Assembly (NCBI GenBank): GCA_016169945.1
Contig: JADLSH010000388.1
Span: 7,576,501 to 7,640,500, forward strand
Origin: Trachythela sp. YZ-2020
Taxonomy: Eukaryota; Cnidaria; Anthozoa; Malacalcyonacea; Clavulariidae
DNA: 64,000 nt
Reading direction: 5' to 3'
A program made the position numbers and the translations under genes. Under the pieces are notes generated by a model. The model saw nothing but the letters and a program-made list of their open reading frames with translations, did no database searches and was not told the DNA's origin. This document shows positions 11,801 through 22,060 of the stretch, piece after piece. Every line of letters begins with the position of its first letter. The stretch's first letter is position 1.

Positions 11801-14800
11801 CCGATGATGATTTTGAAATACAGCCAACAGACCCTATGTAAACGACATTAAATACATAAAGATAATGAATAAACATGTTACACCTTGTCACATCTCTACG
11901 TAAACGTCTTTTGACCAGAGGTTCAATAATGCATTCTTCTTGATTGACTACCCGCCATGCTTGCAGAATGCGGCCAAGTGTGTTCTTTTGTAAAATTCTG
12001 GCCACGTTCGTAGCCTTTGCAGTCTCTTCTCTGGCTTTCTGTAGTTCAAGCCGCCATGACTTGAAATAACCTGGAAGAAACACAGGGGTAGCTTGATGTT
12101 AATAAACAAAGCCTAAACTACAATCAGCTACAGATCAATGTTTCTTTACCAAAGTCCAATAATATGTAATGTACTAAAGAAGGAAAGATAGAAAGGAATG
12201 GAAGAAGGATGAAAGATTGTCTTACGTCTTGCAACAAGGATCTCAAATGCTGAGCAACTTTGATGAAGTTTTATTCCAAGTTGTGTTTTCTTAACTTTCA
12301 ATTTCCAGACTTCACAACATTTTCTAACACATCGCAGTGACCAGTTGGTCTTGGAACGTTTTCTCATTTCCAAAATTTTCAGCTGAAATTTCCAAGATTC
12401 CCATTGCTTGTGAACGAATCTATTGAGCCTCTCTTGTTGGAAGCTCTGCAGTAATTGTCTATGAAATTTATAAAATATTTCGTGATATTTTAATCTACGG
12501 AGCCTGTATAATCAGAACAAATATTAAAAATCAATTATTGGATTAAGTCTCAAATATACCTCCTTTGGATTCTTTCTGTTGTTTCATTTTTCCAACGTTT
12601 GAAGAATATTCGGGTGTGGACGATTTGCAATATTTTGATAAATTCTGTTCGCAATTGTTTTTGTTGCTTGACAAAATAAATCCATCTCATGAAAAATCTT
12701 CTTTTCTTTGCCTGACAAGAAATTGCATAAAAACTGAGAGAATTCTAAAAAGAACAAGCGAAAATATGCAGCGATTCTAAAGATTTCTACCTTTCTTGCC
12801 AGAGCTTTACACAAATGTTTATGGATTCGTTTCCTCATATATCTCAAATTCCATAACTTCATTGCTCGCCTGTCATAAAGCAAATTAGAAAAAATATGCA
12901 GATGACTTGGCTGAGACATGTGTGCTAATAGTTATGGTCTCAACTTTGATAAATAATCAGAACACCTTGTATGATAGAGAGGATAACACAAGCTTAATGA
13001 AGAAAAGACGAGTATCTACAAAGATTTATCTATTCATATAAAGTCTGCCGCACACGAGAACTCTTGGTTGAGCCACGACCCTCGCGAGGCTGTTTGAACA
13101 GCCACATTGGGGGAATTTCACCTCGCGAGACTTACCTCGCGAGACCGTGAGACAAAGATCTATCATGTTTGATATCAGATCACGTTTGAGATGCGTCCTT
13201 CGAAATTTAGCACTCTGCAGCTGCAAAGATTAACACCACCTAACTTACTTCACCATAAGTACATATAAGGATACCTTTGCTGTGTTTTCCTGCAAAACTC
13301 AAGAGCCAGTTTCATTCTCTTAGCTTGCCTCCATTTTTTAAACATTCTTCTTGTAAGCGTTTTCTTGTGGTATTCCTTACACATGTTTTGTAACCGTAAA
13401 TGAACAATTCTGCAAATTAATTCGAAATAATTAAATTTGTTCATATTATATGCACTGATGAAGATCCGGGCCCACGGATCGCAAACTTTACTGAATAAAT
13501 AAATAAACGAAACAGAACAATTAAATTTATCCGAATTATAGAATATTTAGGGAAAGAAAATTATGAAAATAGTACGCAATTCTGTTGCAAACAAATAAAT
13601 AGACTATTAACCAAAACATAAGTTAGTAACTAAACTCACTTAGCGTATTGTGTCCAATGTTTCCAGTGGAAAAAAGCTTTTAATAAAACCCGTCGTCTAA
13701 AAATGGGAAAGAAGAAATAATAGTATTATGTCCAGCCGACAATTTTAGGAAATATAAGCCAAACATACTCCAAACAAAAGCATCTTGTCCGCAGGAGAAC
13801 ATTATAATAGGACACGTAGTCCCTTGATAATAACACCAAATATAGAAAATTAATTAAGCTATAATAATACATAAAAAACCTTGTAAGACGATGACTTAAT
13901 AAAGACTTTTGGGTGATGCTTTTCCAATACTGAAAAAGATGGCACTGGATCTTTTCTCCATAATGATATCTACAGCAAATAAATTTTAGGGAGGATTAAT
14001 TTAAATTATATTAATAGATTAATTTTATTAATTGCATGTCAATACTACTTATACATGAAATTATATGTCTATACCTTGCCATGCTGTTTAAGCGATTCTT
14101 AACACGACGTTCTTTCACGTAAACTGTCCAGCAATTCCAGTATTTGTAAATTAAATTGATTCTAAGAAAAAAGAAAAGCAAATAGATTTCTTAGAATAGT
14201 ACAAATCCTTTATAAAATAGGCTTTTATCAAATACTAAAGACTTTCTATTTGTAAGAGAAAATTGATCACTACATATTTTATACTCACTTAAAATGAACA
14301 TTTGCTAAGCTGTTTCTCTGTTTGGAGTTAAAACGTGTTTTCCACTTGGAATAATTTTTTGACAAAAAATGCCTGTTAGCAATACTCTCTAGTAGTTTGG
14401 TTCTAAACGAAATTAATAAAATAATCATTGTAACATCTATATAGTGAATTAACCGTGAATCTCTTCTTTCCGAGAAATCCGCATCAAAAGGTCTACCAGG
14501 GCACGCAATGTGATGACTCTTCACTGGCGGCGTAACACACCAAGGTACAAATGTGTTAATCGCTCGGTTTCCTCACAACCCATACAGCATTGTTTCACAC
14601 TAATTTTACACAACATTCTAATTTTTTAACCACACAAACCTTTCAACATGCAATTTATAGTAACGCCACTGCGTAAATGTTTCTTCCATTTTCTGTCTTT
14701 GTCTTTCACGTGTTTTTCGTTGCCACTAAAAACAGAAGAAAACCTAATATATTATATTCGCTTCGGTGGCGCAATCGTCAGAGCACGCGCCTTTCACCTC

Positions 14801-17800
14801 TGATATCGTAGGTTCGAGTCCCGTTGGGGACGACTTATGATAGCTATGTGAGAAGAGTTCGTCAACGCTCTGTCGAAAGTCGTGGGTTTTCTCCGGGTAC
14901 TCCGGTTTCCTCCCACAGGGAATGTTGACAGGGTGGGTTGGGTTTAACCCCTAACTGGCCCTTTCATCGTAGCTGTGCTCCGTGATGGCGAGCAAAAGGT
15001 GGCTGCCATATGTGCGCCTAGAAAACCTTCGACTTGGTCACGTTGAGCTGTGTCCTTCGCAATTCAGCTTAGCTCTCACTGCAAGTAAGGATAATAAGCA
15101 CACCTCCCTTACCTTATATACAGTCAAACCTCGCTCCTTACGGACCCCCCCCCCCTCTCCCTCGTGCACTGATGAAGATCTAGGCTTACGGATCAAAAGC
15201 ATTGCTATTCGGCTCGTGCGGTCACGCGAGAATATTACGTCACGCGAGAATATTACGTCACGCTAAATAATCCGCCATTTTGGGTGCCATTATCCTGGAT
15301 TCTATCGAAGTGCCGTTTTCGCTTATATCTTGCGAAAAAATTGTTATAAAACAAGCTGTATCTTGCTAGAACCCTTGAACAACGAGGAGTATTTTGGTGC
15401 ATAGTTTGTCGTTTTAGCATGTCTAGAAAGTTATTAAGGAAAGTTGACGTACGTATTAACGTCAGCCATGTTGGATTTCATTTTAATTAGTGTGAATGAT
15501 TGAATCATTGGTTTGAATTTGCCGCCCAAAATGGCGGAAGCTAAACAATTCGGAGTTGTGACGTCACTTGCAAGAACTGAATATAGATAAACGTCCATGG
15601 TGTTTTTCACAAAATAAAGGAACTTAATCTTACCACTCGCCAATATTTCATGACCAAAACTTTACTCTGTTTCCCAACAAAACTATCAACAGCCATTTCC
15701 TGATGCTCCATGGCATACATTAAGCCTTTCAATCCTTTTTGTAAGAGGTGTGTTCTACATAGTTCATCTGCTTTGAGCTTCAGAACTTGTGATCTTTTTT
15801 GCCAGGCGACAAAGACTTTTCGCAACAACTTCAATTTCTCAAACTCTTGAGCTCTACAGAACAGAATTTACACTGTTTATTTGCCGCTATATTGTAAGTA
15901 ATATTTGTAAAAATTCAAAAGAAATCAATCTTTAATGTGTTGTTGGATCCACATATACAGAATTCTCCTAAACTTTTCCCTCGATCTTCTCAGTTAAAAA
16001 AACTTTTTTAATAATTTCTTAAAAACACGACTATTTACATCCTCGAGTTTCAACATGGCCGGTATATATTCCATACAACACAGACTGGAGTATATACCCT
16101 AGGCGCCAGACGCTCTATTCCTTTCAGTGTCTCAAAAACCCCAGGGCCCAGGGTAAAGGCTGGCATAAGATTCAAAGAACACTTAAACAAACCTTTTCAG
16201 ACTGATCTCTCCTTCCATTCGAAACATTTTTTCAATTTTCTCTTTCTGAGTAAGGTCGTTCTAAAAAGTAAGTTGTGACCAGAGCTTGTACTAAGCAAAT
16301 ATATCAAATGTCGTGTGTCAAGTAATTTGACAATGTCTTAAATCCTCTATTAAGCCCCCCCTCTCAAATATAAAGCCCCCACCTCTAATACTTCCTATTA
16401 AGTCAACCACCCCCTTCACAACAAAGAAACACATGTGTACTGATTAGATTGGTTAATTGAACAGCTAATTCACATTAGTTCACGGTGTTTCGGCTAGATA
16501 AATAAGCTACCCTCTCTATTAAGTCCCCTCTCCTCCCCCCAAAAAATAACGTGACTGAAATAAATAAGCTTCCGGGTATTACCGTTTGATCTTTAGCTTT
16601 TCCACAGCTTTTCCCATTTAATGATTGAAATTCCTTTCGGCTCCTTGTTGACTCCCAAGACTTTGATAAACTAAAAATTAAGATAATTCATTCGTTCATT
16701 TTATTCGTTCACTCTTCCGCCAGGAGATTTCGCAGTAAATTAGTTCATAACTCATTCCTAGCGAACATTTGAGCTTACCTATAAGGCGAACCAGAGGAAG
16801 ACAGATCTTTCTTTAAAGGCACTTCACTGCTTTTTGATCTTAAACCTTTTCGTGAAGAAGGAGTCATTCTTCCTGTAACGCTTGTATCTCGCCATACTTT
16901 CCGTTCGCTCTTCAACATCTCATAATAATCAACCACATTGCTTTGAACAAGGGGTATACGATGCAAGGCAGACGGACTTGGTGTATTTTGTTTTGAAGTT
17001 TTGGCAGCAGTAATATTAACAGATCTCATTAAAGTATTAGAGTTCTCATTGGTAACTTGATCTTTTCTTAAATGCGAGTTGGATAGACTTTCCGTAGCTT
17101 GGGTTCTTCTAATAGGAGTGTACTGTGTGGCAGGTCTTGTTAACGGAATATCTTTAAACGTGGAAAATGTGTCTAATAATGGAGCATTTTCAAAGGAACT
17201 ATTAACACGTTTTGAAGATGTATCTTGGTATACTTGCTTAACATCATTAATCATTGGATGACTTCCAGCAGAACAATTACGTTCCAACACAATCTGCGAC
17301 GCATCAACATGGCTATAAGGAAAGGTTTCTTTCCTATAAGGAATTTCTTTAAGGTCTATTTTAGATTCTGAAATATTTGTGGTACCATCATTTCCAATAT
17401 AATTCTTGGGAGTTGTGTCATTGTATGGATTCGTAATGCTGTTATTATTTCGCATATTTCCAACAAAACTAGGCTCGACTTTAATGGAAGAATTCTTTCT
17501 ATGACTACAAGCTCCTATTCCGTTATAATTTTCTTTCGTGTGAAGTTGACCGAAAGCCTCACCATTGGAATATCTTGTCTTAAAATTTCTTTGCTCTGAT
17601 ATGCGAGAATTTTTACCAAATAGCTCTGATAATATGCCTTCCGTGGTCTGAGTAGCAGCATATTCATGACCTGATACCCACGACTCTTTATTCGGATCGT
17701 CGCTTCTTGAAGAAACATGGCTACTACTTCTATTATTACTTCCTAAACAATTCTCTTCACCATTTGGAAAACTGTTGCCATAACCATGGGTACTTGGGTA

Positions 17801-18218
17801 TTTGTTGGTCTGTTTAGGTATTTCGTCACAATAGATTAAATGTCCATCCATTCCTGTCCTGCTATAACTCTGTGTTGCTACTTCACAATTCATGTCATTG
17901 TTTCTTTCTATAAGTTTAGTGTCAAAATCTGATAAACGCTGAATGTTACAACCCTGTGAATTCCTAGTGGTGATATTCCTAACATCAGTCAATGTTACAT
18001 TGCTGAAACCAGCTCCTTCATTTCTGTAGATAGGAAAAAATTCTCCATTCTTGTTAGAAAATATCTGATCATCTAACACTGCCGTACTCCAAAACCCATC
18101 TTCACTCGAATAGTTCACTGGTGTGAGTGGCTTATGGTTGGTTCGTGACAGTATTTCCAGACTGAACGCTTTCTTTGGAAGGTCAATTTTTATGACTGTT
18201 TTTGAATCTCTTATTTCG
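3509..18218 (-). CDS. SFI1-type centrin-binding repeat protein, about 2,000 residues, about 35 exons
   Basis: Sfi1 proteins form long alpha-helices whose repeats (roughly LLxxxFxxWxx every 23-35 residues) bind centrin at centrosomes and basal bodies. Order on the minus strand: a large Ser/Asn-rich exon (about 18118-16779), a first repeat block (16670-10036), a Ser/Pro-rich linker (about 9836-9268), and a second repeat block (8871-3509). Every exon has GT-AG borders and phases join without a break, except at two places noted in sub-entries. The repeat signature is clear: FEKLKLLRKVFVAW, FFKRWK, LGRILQAWR, FIFWRKR. Vertebrate SFI1 is about 1,240 residues, so this protein is larger, with extra N-terminal and linker regions. 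The true start codon was not found: the frame is open up to a TAA at 18221-18223 without a convincing ATG. A tandem pair of SFI1-like genes split at the linker cannot be ruled out. Confidence 0.8.
7523..7559 (+). ncRNA. Hammerhead-ribozyme-like motif, copy a
   Basis: CTGATGA core, a stem II of the GATTC/GAATC type around GAGCTTAG, then CGAAA and a minimal stem III GCTTTGC. The base expected to close stem III (T before the cleavage base) is A here, so this copy may be inactive. It lies in an SFI1-like intron. Confidence 0.45.
7900..8160 (+). mobile_element. SINE fragment (tail part)
   Basis: Matches the body and 3' part of the tRNA-derived SINE at 14760: the CGGGTACTCCG..TTTTCCTC stretch, the TAGCTGTGCTCTGTGAT block and the TTCAGCTCTCAGCTGCAGTG block appear in the same order, with substitutions. 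The tRNA-like head is missing. Confidence 0.55.
9268..9836 (-). CDS. SFI1-like gene: Ser/Pro-rich linker exons
   Basis: The exon 9573-9268 (102 codons) encodes a disordered segment with many S/T-P sites (IFSPVPTPRSRPVTPTLN..., STPKPFPILP, RCTSPLSRQQS), suggesting proline-directed phosphorylation. A smaller exon starts at 9836 (YKLPRGIPDGRMQGLKPQN). Its donor is ambiguous: AAT|GTAAAG at 9780 keeps the frame, while the stronger-looking TTAAG|GTAACA at 9754 would not join in phase. The linker separates the two repeat blocks and is the only place where a gene boundary could hide. Confidence 0.55.
10036..16670 (-). CDS. SFI1-like gene: first SFI1 repeat block
   Basis: Exons read by splice signals and frame: 16670-16583, 16260-16193, 15853-15634, 14725-14640, 14402-14289, 14161-14075, 13969-13880, 13696-13640, 13409-13275, 12869-12791, 12711-12560, 12458-12226, 12070-11884, 11690-11586, 11162-11074, 10992-10856, 10539-10036. 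Phases agree at every junction. Most carry one or two Sfi1 repeats, for example RKVFVAWQKR, TFTQWRYYK, LLKAFFHWKHW, LFQYWKS, RMFKKWRQAK, FFKRWKNE, GAWETWRSE, HFFAWLG, IQTWKEN, SLLRWQRQY. Several consecutive exons (14402 to 13275) are phase 2-to-2 units of 57-135 bp, one repeat each, consistent with growth by exon duplication. The last exon is the longest (168 codons) and ends in a Ser-rich stretch leading into the linker. Confidence 0.8.
10618..10800. repeat. 31-bp minisatellite in an SFI1-like intron
   Basis: Five to six head-to-tail copies of a 31-bp unit (ACGCTGTATAAACACAACTG followed by GTTCGAACACT), with later copies drifting to CTGTCTAAACACAATTGG. It lies between exons 10992-10856 and 10539-10036. 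Confidence 0.85.
13150..13250 (+). mobile_element. SINE 3' fragment
   Basis: Only the distal block of the SINE seen at 14760 is present: ATCACGTTTGAGATGCGTCC..., then ..CTCTGCAGCTGCAAAGAT.., matching the 8100-8150 copy. Degenerate. Confidence 0.4.
13455..13493 (+). ncRNA. Hammerhead-ribozyme-like motif, copy b
   Basis: CTGATGA followed by AGATCCGGGCCCACGGATCG, a good GATCCG/CGGATC stem II. The GAAA core has become GCAAA and stem III is damaged. It is followed by AT-rich ATAAATAAATAAA. Probably a dead copy in an SFI1-like intron. Confidence 0.4.
14760..15117 (+). mobile_element. tRNA-derived SINE, near full length
   Basis: Starts with a tRNA-like head: A box TGGCGCAATCG at 14767-14777 and B box GGTTCGAGTCC at 14811-14821, the RNA polymerase III internal promoter. 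The body contains GGGTTTTCTCCGGGTACTCCG, a block common in invertebrate SINEs, and the 3' end reads AAGGATAATAAGCACACC. A second copy of the same family is at 28635. It lies in an SFI1-like intron in antisense orientation to the gene. Confidence 0.75.
15169..15207 (+). ncRNA. Hammerhead-ribozyme-like motif, copy c
   Basis: CTGATGA, AGATCTAGGCTTACGGATC, then AAAAGC ATT GCTA. Stem III (AGC/GCT) and a cleavage-site A are good, but the core G of GAAA is A. It lies about 50 bp after the SINE end, inside an SFI1-like intron. Confidence 0.4.
16779..18118 (-). CDS. SFI1-like gene: long N-terminal disordered exon
   Basis: An open stretch of about 447 codons beginning near NYSSEDGFWSTAV and ending SSSGSPY plus two bases, AG|GTAAGC at 16779. 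Composition is Ser/Asn/Thr-rich without predicted domains. A short possible coiled-coil or centrin-proximal motif VVDYYEMLKSERKVWRD sits near the end. The frame also stays open upstream to 18218, reading IDLPKKAFSLEILSRTNHKPLTP, so the exon may start there behind a weak TTTTAAAG acceptor, or near 18118. No homologous region comes to mind in vertebrate SFI1. Confidence 0.6.
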
Positions 18219-19760
18219 CTTTAAAATGGTATTGCTTGGATCCACGATGTCCTAATAATAGGAACAGACTTCTATTAACTCTAATTATCTAGTACTAGTA
18301 GTAGTAGCGTTAGTTATAATATAAAATAATAAAGTACATATCAAAAAGCTATTACATCCAATCAAGCAGTAAACACATACAGCAAAAACCTGTATATTCA
18401 GCCAGTCGACAAAGGATGGCGGTTTTTTCACTGTATAATTAGTTCCAATAAAACTCACCAAAAGCTTTTATGAAATGTGGATTGAGGAGGCCTATACGGA
18501 TCTGAACTAATTCTGTTATTTCCTTTAAAGAGATTTCCTTACGCCTGTGTTTGTAGCTTACAACTTTATTACAGAGTTCATTGAATTTATAATAAATCCT
18601 CGTAAAATGCATAATAAAAGAAGTGATTGACAACTTTTCTTTTAAAACAAACATTGCTTGTTTAAGCACGCTGCGTTTAAATTTTTAAACATACATTGCA
18701 TATACTATTCAAATGTTTTCTGCCCGAAAATACGAAGTAAACAAGTTCGTAGAATGGAGATAGAACAATGAGATGTCATCTTAAAACATGGAGGGAGAAA
18801 AGAGTCGTTTTTCTTTTCAGTTTTAATCTTATTTTGAATTTAATTGTGAACAAAGTAGATGAACTTATAATGAACAAGTAATCTGCTTTATGTAAACAAA
18901 ACGAAATTCCTTTGTTGCTATAACAAGATATGCACGAGAACTCCTTTTCTGGCTTTTCATAAGCTGCCCTTTCCATCATTCTAGACGACGTAATATTATA
19001 GCTCAGTGTTTCTAGACTCCGGGTGCACTTTATCCTACTTCTATCCCCAACTACCCTGCTTGTAACCCTAACTACCCTGCTGTAACCCTAACTACCCTGG
19101 TTGTGACCCTAACTACCCTGCTTGTAACCCTAACTACCCTGCTTGTAACCCTAACTACCCTGCTTGTAACCCTAATTACCCTGCTTGTACCTCTAAGTAC
19201 CCTGTTTGTTACCCTAAAAATACAAATAACCCTGACAAATAATATAAAGATATCGCTTTCTCGGCATATGAGCAACTATTAAACCTAAACCATAACCCTA
19301 AACCATAACCCTAACAAACCCTAACGCCTATTTCGGTTGCTCATATACCGAGAAAGTGCCTATAAACCACACATAAACCAATGTTCAAAACTCGTTTGTA
19401 CTCATGCACTCCGTCTCGCTGCATAGCTTCACGCAATCACGTTTGCTGATCACTTTGTTCTATAATCCTGTCCTTAAAAGCGAATAATCCCACTTGACTA
19501 TATCACCATAAATATAAACAGCACTATAAACATAAGATAAACACCCACGTGAAAATATTGCCCGCCATATTTAAAATTTATAAACAACCAAATATTGATT
19601 AAATAATATTGCTCTAATAGCTATTTATACAAACATACCTGTAACTTCTGGCAATATGTACTTCGGGATTTTGCTTTCAATGACTTGAACACTTAGGCCA
19701 AGGACAATATTGTCTTCATCTCTGACTCTGTGACTGTGGTCATTTGGTGTCGCAAGGTTT
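18183..19760 (-). CDS. Unassigned coding exons upstream of the SFI1-like gene
   Basis: Exon-like segments on the minus strand with matching phases: 18670-18459 (VLKQAMFVLKEKLSITSF..., ends one base into a codon at G|GTGAGT), 18430-18390 (KKPPSFVDWLNIQ) and 18251-18183 (DIVDPSNTILKRNKRFKNSHKN, stop). Joined, they give about 107 residues rich in Lys, Ile and Leu, probably helical (RRKEISLKEITELVQIRIGL). Farther upstream an exon-like stretch ends at 19639 with ACAG|GTATGT and encodes NIVLGLSVQVIESKIPKYILPEVT; how it joins is unclear. A possible start MMERAAYEKPEKEFSCISC begins at 18979. I do not recognise the protein. It may be a separate small gene or the 5' end of the SFI1-like gene, since its last exon overlaps that gene's possible first frame. 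Confidence 0.35.
19042..19335. repeat. Telomere-like minisatellite
   Basis: About eight copies of a 21-bp unit CTACCCTGCTTGTAACCCTAA (19042-19215), followed by looser CCATAACCCTAAA repeats to 19335. The core CCCTAA is the complement of the animal telomere repeat TTAGGG. An interstitial degenerate array, not a chromosome end. Confidence 0.75.
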
Positions 19761-20555
19761 CACATCTATAAATACTATACTGTAAATATTCGACCAACGA
19801 AATCGAACGAAATGTTTTAGCTGTATTCTTGTCTTTTCCCGAGCCTATTTAACTGTTCATATTCATATGTGGTATTTATTGACAGTTTGGAAAACGCAGA
19901 CAATTATATGATCGGGGAAATATGATCGCATATCCAGCTGGTAAAAAATGTTGAAAATGTTGTTACACCATGACTTCGTGGTTCAACGTAGTATTTGAAT
20001 AAATTTTAAAAACAGTCAAAAGAACGGAATGCCTCAGAATAGCCACATTCATCTCACAAACGCGAGCGGAATCCGCCACTAATGGACGAAAGGTGACCCA
20101 TCTCTTCACAAGCAAGTATACCTACGATGATCTTCGTATTTATGTACGTTACTCAATGCTAATGCGGTGATTGTGGGACACTCAAGCGTTTATTGTAGAA
20201 TGAACTGCGCATGCGCAGTAAAATATATCAGATTAGGACAGATTGATAAAATATATGAGGAACTCTAATTACAATGATATATTTTTTACACGTTTAATAG
20301 TTTAAAAACGTCTCTTAAGTATGAACAACTTGTTTGTTTGTTCCTCCCAATTGTTTTCCTGTAAAAACAGGATAAACCTTAGAAATACAATGTCAATGGA
20401 AACTCCGAAAAATTTAATTCCATATTTTCATTTATATAATTCTACGTTTTCTGGGTTTCCATTCTATTGTATTTTATCAAAATACTCAGTGGCAAACCTT
20501 AGCAATATTGCTGGATTTCAGTAAGCGTTACGTGGCAGTAGGTGGTGGTCAACAA

Positions 20556-20958
20556 TGATGATATCAAGATTTTTTTCTCGGCATCTCGTTCGATAGAAGT
20601 TATGTTAGAAGGTGCTTGTAGATGGAATATTCGAACGACAATTTAATATATACACTTTTTTAGACCTGTCCAGGAGCAGCTGCGAAAAATGCAACTTAGG
20701 CCCTCTGGCAGGAATTGAACCTGCGGCACTGCGATTCCGGTGCAGCGCTCTAACCAACTGAGCTACAGAGTCCAGTTGCTGAGCATTAACCGCAAGTTCG
20801 GTATATATGATGGAGTGATGCCAGTATATGGTGTATGGGTAAATATCAAGATTTTTCTCGGCATCTCGTTCGATAGAACTTATATTAGAAGGTGCTTGTA
20901 GATGGAATATTCGAACGACAATTTAATCGAATATTCCATCTGCAAGCACCTTCAACAA
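20556..20958. mobile_element. Composite repeat: two ~90-bp direct repeats flanking a tRNA-like head, with a terminal hairpin
   Basis: A ~90-bp block (ATCAAGATTTTT..CTCGGCATCTCGTTCGATAGAA...AATATTCGAACGACAATTTAA) occurs at about 20560-20646 and again at about 20845-20930 in the same orientation. Between them is a tRNA-like sequence. Directly after the second copy the last ~30 bp are repeated inverted (20907-20952), giving a strong hairpin. It may be a small retroelement with terminal repeats or a SINE inserted into a duplicated element. Confidence 0.55.
20699..20772 (-). tRNA. tRNA-like sequence (SINE head or tRNA pseudogene)
   Basis: On the minus strand GGACTCTGTAGCTCAGTTGG begins a tRNA-like fold with A box TAGCTCAGTTGG and B box GGTTCAATTCC. 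The acceptor stem pairs only partly (CTCTG/CAGAG), and the anticodon loop CCGGAAT lacks the usual U33, so a functional tRNA is unlikely. Similar heads are common in coral and sea-anemone repeats, from memory. Confidence 0.55.
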
Positions 20959-21956
20959 TGATGACACTCTATAACAGCAGCAAAGTTAAAACTATGGGAG
21001 ACCAAAATTGTATTGCTCTGAAAACTACCAGTTGTCCACCATGTGCTGTGCGATAATTCAACACGAAAACGGTGAATGCTGTGAGCATGGCAATTGCCAA
21101 ATAGGTGATGGAATTACGTGTCTGATGAGCCATGAGTCATTCAAGTATCTTCCATATACAATTCAGTCTGTACTTCTGGAGGGAAATTCGACATGAAGAG
21201 AAAATCAACTAGACGCCTTATTCTTCTCGCGGTCAGCCTCACATCACAGATTAAGTATGGACTATTCTGTGATCACATCAAGTTTGAAGCCAATGTCTTC
21301 CTACTCGTATCACGTCAAAAATAACGGCCATGAATAAAACAAGGAGAGCGGTCTTAATCCAAAACTCGACGTTAGATTTGAGAGTAGCGGTAGAGAATGG
21401 CTTAGACACCTAGAAAGCATTCAAAGAAAGTCAAAGACAAAATACACAGATCTTTTCTACGAACTGTGGGTACAAGATTGAAGTGAGCCTTTATAATTAC
21501 AAGATCAACGTGTGATCAATCACCCAGCCAGCTATGGTCGAAAGAACAACTCAATTTCTCATTGCTGGAAATACACGTGAATGAGAGTTCACTAGAAGAG
21601 TTGAACAATTACTTATTTTAAATCTTTTTAACCATTCAAATGAACTTATTCATATGTTTTTCTATTTCGGCAGGGTGCATTCAGGGTGCAGGCGGTCAAT
21701 CCGGTATAGAGTTACAGGTTGGCTTTTGGCATGCTTTCTACATAGGTCTTCAACTATTGTACGCATTTTGTGGTTCAACCTTTTTGGTTTGATCATTCTG
21801 TAGATAGATAGATTTTATTTTAAAATGTGATTGGTGGTGCGATACTGTCGTTTGTCATGGCACAACGCAAGTTTGTCTTGTCATATATCCGGTGTATTAT
21901 TTCCATCAAGTCCACTCTGAAAATTATTGATTATGCATTATTATCTATAAGTGATC

Positions 21957-22060
21957 CAATACACATAAATACCCCAGCATACCTGTTTGACACCACTCAC
22001 AACCCCTTCAATACACATAAATACCCCAGCATACCTGTTTGACACCACTCACAACCCCTT
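21957..22060. repeat. Exact 52-bp tandem duplication at the CDKAL1 exon 12 donor
   Basis: Positions 21957-22008 and 22009-22060 are identical 52-bp copies. The upstream copy in CDKAL1 orientation (22009-22060) includes the last coding codons (VVSGVKQ) and the donor CAG|GTATGC; the second copy repeats both. Confidence 0.9.

Larger units (their letters stand above)
19800..21950. other. Intergenic region 3' of CDKAL1
   Basis: No gene recognised. It contains the repeat structure at 20556-20958 and short open frames with no coding signature. A terminal CDKAL1 exon could lie here, but I did not find a hydrophobic tail-anchor on the minus strand. Confidence 0.4.

Noticed and set aside
20699..20772. 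Functional tRNA gene
   Set aside because: Acceptor stem mismatches, no U33 in the anticodon loop, and location inside a repeat point to a SINE head or pseudogene.
21640..21800. Minus-strand frame MIKPKRLNHKMRTIVEDLCRK... as the CDKAL1 last exon
   Set aside because: It has an acceptor-like CTACAG and a stop, but shows no hydrophobic tail or similarity to the CDKAL1 C-terminus.
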